A stretch of 16,971 nucleotides of DNA from JAYZDB01 sp036338025 (GTDB lineage Bacteria > Planctomycetota > UBA1135 > UBA2386): assembly GCA_036338025.1 (NCBI GenBank), contig JAYZDB010000028.1, positions 1-16,971 of the forward strand, read 5' to 3'. A program made the translations under genes and the position numbers. The notes beneath the pieces were generated by a model. The model saw nothing but the letters and a program-made list of their open reading frames with translations. It searched no databases and had not been told where the DNA came from. This document shows, one piece after another, positions 1 to 8,636 of this stretch. Position 1 is the stretch's first letter. Every line of letters starts with the position of its first letter.

Positions 1-1434
1 CAAGACAAACGGACTCGTGGGGCTTAGCGCATACGCCTTGTCCAACACCTGCTTCCACTGACCGGGATGCTGGAATTCCAACATGTCACGCTGAGAAAGC
101 AGCATCGAAATCGATCGGGGCTGGCTGACGACATCCGCAGCAAACAGCGACGCATTGTCACGCCAATTGAAGTCACGCTTAAGGATCACCAGGCTACAAA
201 CCGCGCACCACAGTCCGAGACTCCAGACTCCAGATGTCTGCAGGCGCGTCCCGCCTAGCCTGCCCGCCAGCCATGCCACCAGGAACGAGCACGCCAGGGT
301 AGGCGTGTAGTACAGCCGTTCAGCGAAGATGGTCTCGATGGGAAACGGGATGTTGGAGACCAGCAGGGAGAAGCCGAAGAACGCCGCGGTCGCCAAAAAC
401 AGCAGGGGATGTCGGGTGGCACGTAGCAGCCCGAAAGCCAACAGGCCAAGCAGCAGGGCAAAGGCCAGCAGGAACCGGGAGTCTGCCAAGGACTCCACCA
501 TGGTGAAGACCTCTGCCCCGTAGTCGCACGCGAGACTGAACGGCACCAACAACTTGTAGATGGCGTAGCCCATCAGCATCACACCGGTCCCAAAGCGCTG
601 ATCTGGCAGATACCAGAGCGGATTGGACTCGTAAGCCGGGGAAAAATCTCCGAGGTCGCTGGTCACGCTGAGATAGAGCCCCAAAAAAACCAGGAACGGC
701 GTCAAAACGCCGACCAGCCACGGCAGCAACTGCTGCATTGGAGTTGGTGCCCCATCTCGGCCCAACCAAGCCATGGCAAGAACGAACAGGGGGAGAAAGA
801 CAACCCAGGGCGCGGCGCTTTCCTTCGACGTGAATGCCAGGAACAGGGCCAGCCCGGTGCCGGCCAGATAACAATAGCGACCACCACCGGACCGGCGCAG
901 CGCGGCGACGTAGCCTAAAAGCCCCAGTACCCCGAACAGGTAGCCCAAAATCTCACCCCGGCCGACCAGCGAGAGGACCGGATCGGATCGTAGGGCATGC
1001 AGACCAAACACTGCCGCACCGAGCACCGGCCCGAAGCCCCCGCCTGCCAGGAGCGACAGCATCCGGAACGTCAGCCACACGGCGAAACAGTGCAGCAGGA
1101 TGTTGACAAAGTGCTGTGGTCCAGCAGACGCCCTGGCTGCATCAGGAGGCACCGACTCCGCCGGCCTCTTGGTCACGGCGTGGACGAGAGCCCAACTCAA
1201 CACCGTGGTTGGCCGGTAGCCGCGGCCCAGTCCAGCCACACTCTCGCCATAGTAGCCCGAATAGTAATCGCCGATCGGCTGCACCTCGGCGACCATGTGG
1301 TTGGGGAATCCACTCACGCTTGGAACCCGCACGATATCCATATCGTCGTATGCGAAGCCGTTGACCAGGCTCGGGGAATAGACCCCAAATGTGAGCACTA
1401 CCAGGATCAGCAAGCACTGCTTTGGGCTTAGCAT
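1..1434 (-). CDS. TMTC/PMT-like membrane O-mannosyltransferase with probable C-terminal TPRs (3' end outside window)
   Basis: One uninterrupted frame runs from an ATG at 1434 (an in-frame TAA lies seven codons upstream) off the left edge, giving 478 codons. The protein is polytopic. It has an N-terminal helix followed by the diacidic G-F-A-Y-D-D loop at residues 26-31, then Y-R-P-T-T-V-L-S, H-F-V-N-I-L-L-H, G-R-G-E-I-L, S-K-E-S-A and a late F-A-E-R-L-Y-Y-T-P signature. These correspond in order to landmarks of the TMTC (DUF1736) family, membrane glycosyltransferases that use dolichyl- or polyprenyl-phosphate mannose. In bacteria these are usually followed by TPR repeats; the last visible residues (around G-Q-W-K-Q-V-L-D-K-A-Y-A-L-S-P) look like the start of one. 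It is transcribed divergently from the MBOAT gene, so a shared role in surface-glycan decoration is an inference. Substrate and acceptor are unknown. Confidence 0.82.
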   Translation of the reverse strand, partial: MLSPKQCLLILVVLTFGVYSPSLVNGFAYDDMDIVRVPSVSGFPNHMVAEVQPIGDYYSGYYGESVAGLGRGYRPTTVLSWALVHAVTKRPAESVPPDAARASAGPQHFVNILLHCFAVWLTFRMLSLLAGGGFGPVLGAAVFGLHALRSDPVLSLVGRGEILGYLFGVLGLLGYVAALRRSGGGRYCYLAGTGLALFLAFTSKESAAPWVVFLPLFVLAMAWLGRDGAPTPMQQLLPWLVGVLTPFLVFLGLYLSVTSDLGDFSPAYESNPLWYLPDQRFGTGVMLMGYAIYKLLVPFSLACDYGAEVFTMVESLADSRFLLAFALLLGLLAFGLLRATRHPLLFLATAAFFGFSLLVSNIPFPIETIFAERLYYTPTLACSFLVAWLAGRLGGTRLQTSGVWSLGLWCAVCSLVILKRDFNWRDNASLFAADVVSQPRSISMLLSQRDMLEFQHPGQWKQVLDKAYALSPTSPFVL

Positions 1435-1549
1435 CGGGATCAGGGTTTAGGGCCAAGGCACGCCGCCATCCAGTACGGACTCAGGTAGCCGATGCAAACT
1501 CGACTTCGCCGGGGCAGTGCTGCATACTCGGGTCACAGAGCCGTCCCGA
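1435..1549. promoter_or_regulatory. Divergent intergenic region between glycosyltransferase and MBOAT genes
   Basis: This spacer of about 115 bases separates two divergent genes, so it must hold or overlap promoters for both. I see no convincing -35/-10 pair, operator or strong Shine-Dalgarno site. An in-frame GTG at 1517 could extend the MBOAT protein by 11 residues. Confidence 0.4.
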
Positions 1550-2998
1550 ATGCACTCACTCTCACTGTGGTCTCCGCTGTTTCTGGTCGCTGTGATGGGA
1601 GCCTACTACGCGCTGCAACCGGGCAGGCGCTACCGCGGGCAGAACTGGCTCTTGCTGGTCGCCAGCTACATCGTCTACAGCTGGTTTGATTGGACCTATT
1701 GCCTCGCACTGGCGACTTCCACGCTGGCTAACTTCGCCATCGCGAAGCGAATCCACCACGCTGAGGGGCAGGCACGGCGCCGGTGGCTGACAGCGAGCCT
1801 GGTATTCAACCTCGGGGTCCTGTGCTACTTCAAGTACCTCGGATTCCTCGTCGACAGCGCAACCGGACTACTCGCCTCTCTGGGTATGGAGATGAGTTGG
1901 AGCGTCACACACTTGTGGCTCCCGCTCGGAATCTCGTTCTTTACGTTCCAAAATCTCGGCTACACGCTGGACGTCTACAAGGGCCGGATCAAGCCAGTCG
2001 AACAGTGGCAGGACTTTGCCCTGTTCGTTGCGTTCTTTCCGCAACTGATCATGGGGCCGATCGAACGGGCCGCACACCTGATGCCCCAGATCCAAGCCCC
2101 GAGAACCCCGACGGTGGACTCCCTCCAACGAGGTGCCTGGCTGGTGTTCCTGGGGTTGACCAAGAAGATCTTGATCGCCGACCAGATTGGCATCCTGGTC
2201 GCGCCCCTGTTCGAGCCAAGCCCGGAATATCTGGCTGGCGATGTCGCAATCGGAGCTCTGCTGTTCACCCTACAGATCTATGCCGACTTCGCAGGCTATA
2301 CGGACATTGTGCGCGGTACCGGGAAGATGTTCGGCTTCGAACTCTCACGTAACTTCAAGGTGCCGTACCTGGCGCGCAACATCCGCGACTTCTGGGCCCG
2401 ATGGCACATCACCCTGTCGTCCTGGGTCAACGAGTACGTATTCATGTCCCTGGCGGTGAACCCGCGCTGGAACCGCCGACTGCGGACCAGCGGTCTCCTG
2501 ATCGTAACCATGGTCACAATGGGCGCCTGGCATGGTGCCGGTTGGATGTTCCTGAGTTGGGGTCTCTACCACGGCATACTGCTGGCTCTCTACCATCGAT
2601 CACGACCGTATCTAAACCGGCGGGCCCAGTTCGAGACGCCCACCGGCCAACGGGCCTTCCACGTAGCCAGCATAATCCTGACCTTCAGCCTGGTGACTTT
2701 CGGTGAACTCCTGTTCCGACCCTCGAACATCGACCAATCCATGGCGATGTACCGTGGCTTGCTCACGAACTACGGCCTGTCGGCGACTGCCTTCGCCGCC
2801 TTGTTGGTCGGGGTTCGAGCCTACGGCCTGATCTTCCTGCTTGATATCCTGGAGGAGCGAACCGGCGACGATGAGGCTATTCTCAAGTGGCACTGGATCG
2901 TTCGGCGCCCCTTGCAGTTGGCGATGTGCTATTTCCTCTTGGAGTCCTTCGCTTACGGAGAGTCCAACATCGCAGACTTCCACTACTTCCGATTCTGA
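1550..2998 (+). CDS. MBOAT-family membrane O-acyltransferase (AlgI/DltB-like)
   Basis: A 482-residue polytopic protein. MBOAT enzymes move an acyl group, usually acetyl, across the inner membrane for attachment to exported polysaccharides such as alginate. Family hallmarks are clear. The R-D-F-W-A-R-W-H motif carries a conserved His at residue 286. The G-A-W-H-G-A-G-W motif carries the second, putative catalytic His at residue 328. Upstream is F-F-P-Q-L-I-M-G-P-I-E-R, matching the conserved FFP..IxGPI block. The N-terminus after the ATG at 1550 begins directly with a hydrophobic helix, as in AlgI; a GTG at 1517 is the alternative start. The length is normal for AlgI-type proteins. The next gene, an SGNH-type membrane protein, starts 3 bases after this stop, the usual partner arrangement for periplasmic O-acetylation. 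The glycan target cannot be told from the sequence. Confidence 0.93.
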   Translation: MHSLSLWSPLFLVAVMGAYYALQPGRRYRGQNWLLLVASYIVYSWFDWTYCLALATSTLANFAIAKRIHHAEGQARRRWLTASLVFNLGVLCYFKYLGFLVDSATGLLASLGMEMSWSVTHLWLPLGISFFTFQNLGYTLDVYKGRIKPVEQWQDFALFVAFFPQLIMGPIERAAHLMPQIQAPRTPTVDSLQRGAWLVFLGLTKKILIADQIGILVAPLFEPSPEYLAGDVAIGALLFTLQIYADFAGYTDIVRGTGKMFGFELSRNFKVPYLARNIRDFWARWHITLSSWVNEYVFMSLAVNPRWNRRLRTSGLLIVTMVTMGAWHGAGWMFLSWGLYHGILLALYHRSRPYLNRRAQFETPTGQRAFHVASIILTFSLVTFGELLFRPSNIDQSMAMYRGLLTNYGLSATAFAALLVGVRAYGLIFLLDILEERTGDDEAILKWHWIVRRPLQLAMCYFLLESFAYGESNIADFHYFRF

Positions 2999-3001
2999 GC
3001 C

Positions 3002-4327
3002 ATGACGGAATCTAGGCCGCGTCACAACTGGATGATCCGAGCCCTCACGACTCCCATCGTGCGGTGGATCACGTGGTTTGGGATCGTCATCGCGATCGGT
3101 ATGGCGGTAGGCCGATGGACCGCCCCAGCACTTGGCGGTCTGGGGCCGGCGATATTCTGGATCGGGGTAGTGGCACGGCCGTTCGTACTAACCACGGCGG
3201 TCGTACTTTTGCACCTCATCGAACACTATCCAAACATCCGACCGGCCTTGAGGTCGATATCGCAAGCTTGCGGGGTCGCCACATTCATCGGAGCGCTGGC
3301 ACTCGCAACCTTGGAGGCCCAGTACCGTGCGTTCCATCCAATTCCAGCAATGGAGTTCGAATCCAAGGATCCTTTGATCTACCTGCAGCGACCCGATCCG
3401 GACCTGGGCTGGCGGAGCGCGCCAAATTACTCGCTGCCGATGGACTTTCTCAGTGGCACGCGGGGATTCACGACCAACTCCCTTGGCTTTCGCGATATCG
3501 AACAAGAACTGGATCTGACGAAGCCACGGGTGGTGATCATCGGCGATTCGTTCCCGCTTGGATGGGGCGGTGACGTAGAAGATTCAATCACGCCTCTGCT
3601 CCGCAAGACCCTACCGGAGGCTCAGATCTTCAACGCCAGTTGGCAGGCCTACACCAAGGACCAGATCCGCTGGAGCTACCAAAATCTGGCGCGACCTTTG
3701 AAACCAAAAGTAGTCGTGATGATGTTGATGAGCGACCCGTTTCGTGACACCAGCCTTCCGCTCTACTTCGGTCTACGAAAACCATACAACCTGTTGGATG
3801 GCGACAAACTCATCCTGGCTGGCACGCCCGTCGAGTTCTACAAAAACGCCGAGGAGAACCGGGCCTACTACATCGAATGGCAAGCCCGTCGGGTCTCCGG
3901 CCCGGTCTCCGCGTGGCGCTATCTCACCCACGACTTCCTGCTAGCCTACTCCGCCTTCGGTCGGCAGGTCGTCACAACGCTCGAATGGCGCGATGCCCAG
4001 AGGCTGGGGATGCCACCGCTCGACGCCGTCGAATCCAAGATCATGTCAACGCTCAGGGCAGAGGTCGAAGCGGACGGCGCCCACCTGATCGTGGTCCCGT
4101 CACCACGGGTCGACATATTCAAGGTCCTGAAAGATCCGGTCCGGGCCATGCAGAGGTATCTGGACGACTATCGACACCTCGGGATCGACACCATGGACAT
4201 CACACCCCTCCTGCTGAAAGACTGGCCCCAGTGCTTCAACGGCGACAAGCACCCGAATGCACTGGCAATCCAGCGAATTCACGGGCCCTTGGGCGACCGC
4301 ATCCGCGCCCAGCTAGGCTCCAACTAG
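3002..4327 (+). CDS. Membrane-anchored SGNH/GDSL-type protein, probable O-acetylation partner
   Basis: A 441-residue protein with roughly three hydrophobic segments in the first 105 residues (about 20-37, 48-71 and 89-104) and then a soluble domain. The soluble part has the SGNH block I motif I-I-G-D-S-F with Ser183 as candidate nucleophile. Near the C-terminus G-D-K-H-P-N supplies Asp415 and His417 as the candidate rest of the triad. The upstream N-S-L-G-F-R-D motif is typical of SGNH proteins encoded beside MBOAT genes. Such proteins accept an acetyl group from the MBOAT protein or remove it from polysaccharide. The gene starts 3 bases after the MBOAT stop, so translation is probably coupled. 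The overall fold is confident; direction of the reaction (transferase or esterase) is not determined. Confidence 0.82.
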   Translation: MTESRPRHNWMIRALTTPIVRWITWFGIVIAIGMAVGRWTAPALGGLGPAIFWIGVVARPFVLTTAVVLLHLIEHYPNIRPALRSISQACGVATFIGALALATLEAQYRAFHPIPAMEFESKDPLIYLQRPDPDLGWRSAPNYSLPMDFLSGTRGFTTNSLGFRDIEQELDLTKPRVVIIGDSFPLGWGGDVEDSITPLLRKTLPEAQIFNASWQAYTKDQIRWSYQNLARPLKPKVVVMMLMSDPFRDTSLPLYFGLRKPYNLLDGDKLILAGTPVEFYKNAEENRAYYIEWQARRVSGPVSAWRYLTHDFLLAYSAFGRQVVTTLEWRDAQRLGMPPLDAVESKIMSTLRAEVEADGAHLIVVPSPRVDIFKVLKDPVRAMQRYLDDYRHLGIDTMDITPLLLKDWPQCFNGDKHPNALAIQRIHGPLGDRIRAQLGSN

Positions 4328-4443
4328 GCGCCAGGGGGTGGAGGGCCCCCACCAGGATGCGGGACCATGCGAGTCCCACCCATTCCGCGCATCCACCACC
4401 GACCCGTTGCATCGACCACGCCGGTCCGCGAAAGTCTGTCCCC
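4328..4443 (+). other. Spacer with GC-rich inverted repeat before mutA
   Basis: This 116-base gap separates the O-acetylation pair from the mut operon. At 4334-4353 there are two competing short stems: GGGGG (4334-4338) with CCCCC (4346-4350), or GGTGG (4337-4341) with CCACC (4349-4353). No T-tract follows. It could be a weak terminator or leader structure, or chance in GC-rich DNA. An ATG at 4357, in frame with mutA, lies within this gap. Confidence 0.3.
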
Positions 4444-6504
4444 ATGGCCGTCGATGAAACTGCGAAGCGCGCCTTCGAGAGCGCCAGCCAGGCTCAGTGG
4501 CGGGAGCAGGTCAACAAGACCCTCCGCGACAAGACCGACAAGGACCTTGCCTGGACCATCCGAGACGGCGTGAGGATCGAACCGCTGCACGGACCGGGGA
4601 ACCTCGGGCAATTGCCTCACATCACTTCGGGAGCCACCGCCCTGCTTCGACACTCGCGGTCACGTGCCATCCGACAACAGATCGACCTCGCAACCCCTGC
4701 GGCCGCCGGACGGCTCGTGCGGCAATGTCTGGAACGCGGGGCCGACGACCTGTTGATTCGTCTCGATCACCTGGCCCGTGTCGGCATAGACCCTCTAACC
4801 TTTGCCGAGGATTGGGAGAGATTCGACATCTTCGAACACGACGCGGGAGCTGATGGCTGTGCTATCTATCACGTCGAAGCACTTGAGACAGTCCTCGAAG
4901 CCGTCGACATGGCCGTGACTCCAATCGCATTCGATGCCGGTGCGTCCAGCCTTGCCCTGTTGTACATGCTATTCGCCATCGCCGATCGCCGTGGTGTCGC
5001 TTTCGAAGACCTGCACATCGAACTAGGCCTCGATCCGATCCATGAGCTTGTCCGTGGTGCACCTCTCGGTTCAGCCCACGGTGATCTTCTCGGCGAAGTC
5101 TCGCTGGCGGTCGAACACACTGCGGAGTTACCGTGGTTCGTCCCGCTCGCTGTGCACAGCGCTGGCATCCACGAGGCTGGCGCTAGCCCAGCCGTAGAAC
5201 TCGGCTACAGCATCGCGAGCGGAATCGAATACGTTCGCCACCTCCTCTCCGATGGGTCTGGTCTCGGCATTGACGCGGACCGCGCCTGCTCGAGCCTCTG
5301 CTTCCGGTTCCATGTCGACACCGAACTGTACGTCGAAATCGCGAAGCTCCGCGCCGCGCGACTGCTGTGGGCCAAGGTAGCCCGGTCCTTTGGAGCGAGT
5401 GACTTGCAAACGAAGATCCACGCCGAGAGCAGCACGAGATCAAGAGCCCGAGATGATGTCCATACCAACCTGCTCCGGACCGGCATCCACGGGATCGCGG
5501 CAACACTCGCGGACTGCGACTCGGTTGCTCTCGCACCGTTCGAGCAAACCTGCGGCAAGGACGCAGAATCCGCCCATTCACTGGCCCGCAATCAACAGAT
5601 CCTCCTACGGGAGGAGTCCCACCTTCATCGGGTACAAGACCCCTGTGGCGGTTCCTACTCGGTTGAAACCCTGACGGATGCCATCGCTCGCGAGGCATGG
5701 AACTTCGTACGCGAAATTGAGACCGCAGGCGGAATCACCCAGGCACTGCGAGACGGAACCGTCCAAGCCAGGGCTCGGGAGTGTGCGGAACAACGACGCG
5801 ACGAAGTCAACCACCGACAACGAACCCTGGTCGGGATCAACCGGTTCGTCGATCCGGGGATCTCCCGCCAGCAAGTCTCAGAACCCGATTCGGATCAAAT
5901 CAAGGCAGACCTCGACGAGTACCTTTCGAAGCGCGATGCCAAAGCACTCGAATCGGTACTGGCCAAGGAGACGATCATCTCCATCGAGGCCGCAAAAGCG
6001 GGCTCCACCCTGGGCGAGATGATGTCGATCCTGCGAAGCGAGTTCGACCTGTCGCTAGAAACGCCATTCCTTCAATCTGGTCCCGATGGGGCGCCGTTCG
6101 AGCAACTCCGAGAACTCGTAGGAGCGAGTGGATTGCGGGTCTTGCCAATCCTGACCGGGCCCGCGAAAGCGAGTCGTCCGCGGCTTGAATTCGCGCGCGA
6201 CTACTTCACTGCGGGTGGATTCGAGGTGTTGCCGCATCACGATGGCGTCGACGTCGACGCCCTCCGTGAACTGGACCCCGATTTCGCCGTGCTGTGCAGT
6301 GACGACGCCAGTCACCAAGATGCCGTCAAGAAACTCCCACCCGGTCTGAGGATTGTCGTGGTCGGCCAAGCACGAGACTCACTCAGCACCACCGTCACCG
6401 CCTTCATACACGCAGATGACAACAGCTACCTGACCCTACGCAGCCTGTTTCTGGCCACCTGCGAAGACCCCGAGGCAGATGGTGAATCCGGAGGAACAGC
6501 ATGA
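4444..6504 (+). CDS. mutA: Methylmalonyl-CoA mutase small (alpha/MutA) subunit
   Basis: A 686-residue protein related along its length to the large subunit but lacking the cobalamin-binding D-x-H-x-x-G motif in its C-terminal Rossmann-like domain, which is the mark of the non-catalytic MutA subunit. The N-terminal region F-E-S-A-S-Q-A-Q-W-R-E matches the family's opening helix. The TIM-barrel part contains recognisable mutase blocks such as A-K-L-R-A-A-R-L-L-W, R-N-Q-Q-I-L-L-R-E-E-S and D-P-C-G-G-S-Y. Near the end A-R-D-Y-F-T-A-G-G-F-E-V matches the MutA C-terminal domain. It pairs with MutB to form the adenosylcobalamin enzyme that interconverts methylmalonyl-CoA and succinyl-CoA in propionate metabolism. 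The stop overlaps the mutB start (ATGA). The ATG at 4444 is chosen because conserved sequence begins just after it; an in-frame ATG at 4357 would add 29 low-complexity residues. Confidence 0.93.
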   Translation: MAVDETAKRAFESASQAQWREQVNKTLRDKTDKDLAWTIRDGVRIEPLHGPGNLGQLPHITSGATALLRHSRSRAIRQQIDLATPAAAGRLVRQCLERGADDLLIRLDHLARVGIDPLTFAEDWERFDIFEHDAGADGCAIYHVEALETVLEAVDMAVTPIAFDAGASSLALLYMLFAIADRRGVAFEDLHIELGLDPIHELVRGAPLGSAHGDLLGEVSLAVEHTAELPWFVPLAVHSAGIHEAGASPAVELGYSIASGIEYVRHLLSDGSGLGIDADRACSSLCFRFHVDTELYVEIAKLRAARLLWAKVARSFGASDLQTKIHAESSTRSRARDDVHTNLLRTGIHGIAATLADCDSVALAPFEQTCGKDAESAHSLARNQQILLREESHLHRVQDPCGGSYSVETLTDAIAREAWNFVREIETAGGITQALRDGTVQARARECAEQRRDEVNHRQRTLVGINRFVDPGISRQQVSEPDSDQIKADLDEYLSKRDAKALESVLAKETIISIEAAKAGSTLGEMMSILRSEFDLSLETPFLQSGPDGAPFEQLRELVGASGLRVLPILTGPAKASRPRLEFARDYFTAGGFEVLPHHDGVDVDALRELDPDFAVLCSDDASHQDAVKKLPPGLRIVVVGQARDSLSTTVTAFIHADDNSYLTLRSLFLATCEDPEADGESGGTA
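6490..6495 (+). promoter_or_regulatory. Shine-Dalgarno site of mutB
   Basis: GGAGGA ends 5 bases before the mutB ATG at 6501 and lies inside the end of mutA. It is one of the few strong ribosome-binding sites in the window. It suggests mutB is initiated efficiently in its own right as well as by coupling. Confidence 0.8.
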
Positions 6505-8636
6505 GTCTGGTACCCGAGTTTGCGGCCATGGAGTACGGATTCGACGAACTCCCGAAGTCGTTAGACGGTGGGGAACCACAGAGCTTCACCACCGCCGAGG
6601 GGCTCGAGGTGCGCGAAAGCTACGACGAAGAGGATCTGGCCGACGTCAGCCCACTCGATTCGATGCCTGGTTTCGCACCCTTCCTGCGGGGCCCCTATGC
6701 CACGATGTACACTGGCCGGCCTTGGACCGTGCGCCAGTATGCGGGCTATTCGACCGCGGAAGAATCCAACGCCTTCTACCGGCGCAACCTCGCCATGGGC
6801 CAGCAGGGCCTCTCCATCGCATTCGATCTCGCCACCCATCGCGGCTACGACAGCGACCATCCCCGGGTCGCCGGCGACGTCGGCATGGCCGGCGTCGCAA
6901 TCGATTCGATCCTCGACATGCGGATCTTGTTCGACCAGATCCCGCTGGACCAGGTCTCAGTCTCGATGACCATGAACGGCGCGGTCATCCCAATCCTGGC
7001 GCTCTACATAGTAGCAGCGGAGGAACAGGGCATCGCACCGGCAAACCTGGTGGGCACGATCCAGAACGACGTGCTCAAGGAGTTCATGGTCCGCAACACC
7101 TACATCTATCCACCGGACCACTCGATGCGCCTGATCGGAGACGTCTTCTCCTACTGCGCCACGAACATGCCGAAGTTCAACTGCATCTCGGTATCCGGAT
7201 ACCATATGCAGGAGGCCGGTGCGTCGGCCGACCTCGAACTCGCCTACACCCTGGCCGACGGAATGGAGTATCTGCGCTGCGGGATGGCTGCAGGACTCGA
7301 CATTGACGTATTCGCGCCGCGGATCTCGTTCTTCTGGGGCAGCGGCATGGACTACTTCATGGAGGTCGCCAAGATGCGTGCGGCACGCCTCTTGTGGGCT
7401 CGGATCGTACGGCAACTCGGTGGACAAGATCCGAAGTCCATGGCACTCCGAACGCACACGCAGACCTCCGGATGGTCGCTGACAGCACAAGATCCCTACA
7501 ACAATGTCATGCGCACCTGTGTCGAGGCGCTGGCTGCCGTGACCGGCGGCACCCAGAGTCTGCACACCAACGCGCTGGACGAGGCCCTGGCGCTGCCGAG
7601 TGACTTTTCCGCCCGGATTGCACGCAACACACAATTGGTTCTGCAGGAAGAGTCTGGTCTATGCCGCCTCATAGACCCGCTCGCAGGTTCGCACTATCTC
7701 GAACGCCTGACCTTTGACCTCGGAGAAAGGGCGTGGTCATTGATCGAAGAAATCGAGAGCCTCGGAGGAATGGCAAAGGCGATCGAGAAGGGCCTGCCGA
7801 AACTCCGTATCGAAGAATCCGCAGCGCGACGCCAGGCTCGCATCGACTCGGGCCTAGACGTGATTGTCGGTGTGAACCGCTTTCCGCCACTGGTCGAAGA
7901 GCCCCTCGACACACTGACCGTCGACAACACAGCGGTACTGGCCTCCCAAACCCGTCGACTTGAATCCGTGCGGGCCACACGGGATCAGGTGGCTGTGGAC
8001 GCTGCGCTCCAACACTTGACCGCCGGCGCAGCCGCCGATGCGAACCTGCTCGAGCTGGCGATCGACGCGGTGCGAACACAGGCGACCGTTGGCGAAGTTA
8101 GCACCGCAATCGAAAAAGTCTTCGGTCGCTACATTGCGACCGTGCAGACGATTTCGGGTGTGTATGCTGCGGAGTCTAACGACATGGACGAAGTAAAGGC
8201 AGTGCAAGAACTCGCGGCGCAGTTTGAGAAAGAACACGGCCGGCGGCCCCGAATTCTCGTTGCCAAGATGGGCCAGGACGGTCACGACCGTGGCGCCAAG
8301 ATCATCTCCACCGCCTTTGCCGATCTCGGATTCGATGTCGACATCGGACCGCTATTCCAGACACCGGACGAAGTTGCACAACAGGCAATCGAAAACGATG
8401 TTCACATTGTGGGGATCTCGACACTGGCAGGCGGGCACCAAACCCTGGTCCCTCAACTGATCGCGGCCTTGCGTGATCGGGGCAGCCCTGACATCCTGAT
8501 CGTGGCTGGCGGCGTGATCCCGGCGAGCGACGTCGAGAGCCTACACGCTGCTGGCTGTGCGGCGGTCTTCGGGCCGGGAACAGTGATCCCTGACGCAGCC
8601 CGAGCGCTGCTGAAACTCCTGTCGAGTACGTCATGA
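6501..8636 (+). CDS. mutB: Methylmalonyl-CoA mutase large, catalytic (MutB) subunit
   Basis: A 711-residue catalytic subunit very close in sequence to actinobacterial and mitochondrial methylmalonyl-CoA mutases. The substrate barrel has R-P-W-T-V-R-Q-Y-A-G, T-M-N-G-A-V and Y-H-M-Q-E-A-G-A (His235). The C-terminal cobalamin domain has G-Q-D-G-H-D-R-G, in which His595 is the expected lower axial ligand to cobalt. Tyr80 in R-Q-Y-A-G and Arg198 in V-R-N-T-Y-I align with Tyr89 and Arg207 of the Propionibacterium enzyme. These are the pair that distinguishes methylmalonyl-CoA mutase from isobutyryl-CoA mutase (Phe and Gln there). This supports methylmalonyl/succinyl-CoA specificity. The gene overlaps mutA upstream and the SirB1-like gene downstream by ATGA. 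No methylmalonyl-CoA epimerase gene is present in the window. Confidence 0.98.
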   Translation: MSLVPEFAAMEYGFDELPKSLDGGEPQSFTTAEGLEVRESYDEEDLADVSPLDSMPGFAPFLRGPYATMYTGRPWTVRQYAGYSTAEESNAFYRRNLAMGQQGLSIAFDLATHRGYDSDHPRVAGDVGMAGVAIDSILDMRILFDQIPLDQVSVSMTMNGAVIPILALYIVAAEEQGIAPANLVGTIQNDVLKEFMVRNTYIYPPDHSMRLIGDVFSYCATNMPKFNCISVSGYHMQEAGASADLELAYTLADGMEYLRCGMAAGLDIDVFAPRISFFWGSGMDYFMEVAKMRAARLLWARIVRQLGGQDPKSMALRTHTQTSGWSLTAQDPYNNVMRTCVEALAAVTGGTQSLHTNALDEALALPSDFSARIARNTQLVLQEESGLCRLIDPLAGSHYLERLTFDLGERAWSLIEEIESLGGMAKAIEKGLPKLRIEESAARRQARIDSGLDVIVGVNRFPPLVEEPLDTLTVDNTAVLASQTRRLESVRATRDQVAVDAALQHLTAGAAADANLLELAIDAVRTQATVGEVSTAIEKVFGRYIATVQTISGVYAAESNDMDEVKAVQELAAQFEKEHGRRPRILVAKMGQDGHDRGAKIISTAFADLGFDVDIGPLFQTPDEVAQQAIENDVHIVGISTLAGGHQTLVPQLIAALRDRGSPDILIVAGGVIPASDVESLHAAGCAAVFGPGTVIPDAARALLKLLSSTS

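Noticed and set aside
320..874. Minus-strand frame of 184 residues inside the left-hand gene
   Set aside because: It is a shadow frame. The true minus-strand frame is open over the whole 1-1434 interval and shows the TMTC motifs in order.
1..1434. Possible pseudogene or frameshifted region, because only short frames appear
   Set aside because: Hand translation of the reverse complement from 1434 to base 1 gives 478 codons with no stop.
3877..4443. 189-residue N-terminal extension of mutA
   Set aside because: It lies mostly out of frame over the SGNH gene, has Arg/Pro-rich shadow composition, and has no similarity to mutase N-termini.
6501..8636. Isobutyryl-CoA or other acyl-CoA mutase instead of methylmalonyl-CoA mutase
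   Set aside because: Tyr80 and Arg198 match the methylmalonyl-specific Tyr/Arg pair, and a MutA-type partner subunit is encoded beside it.
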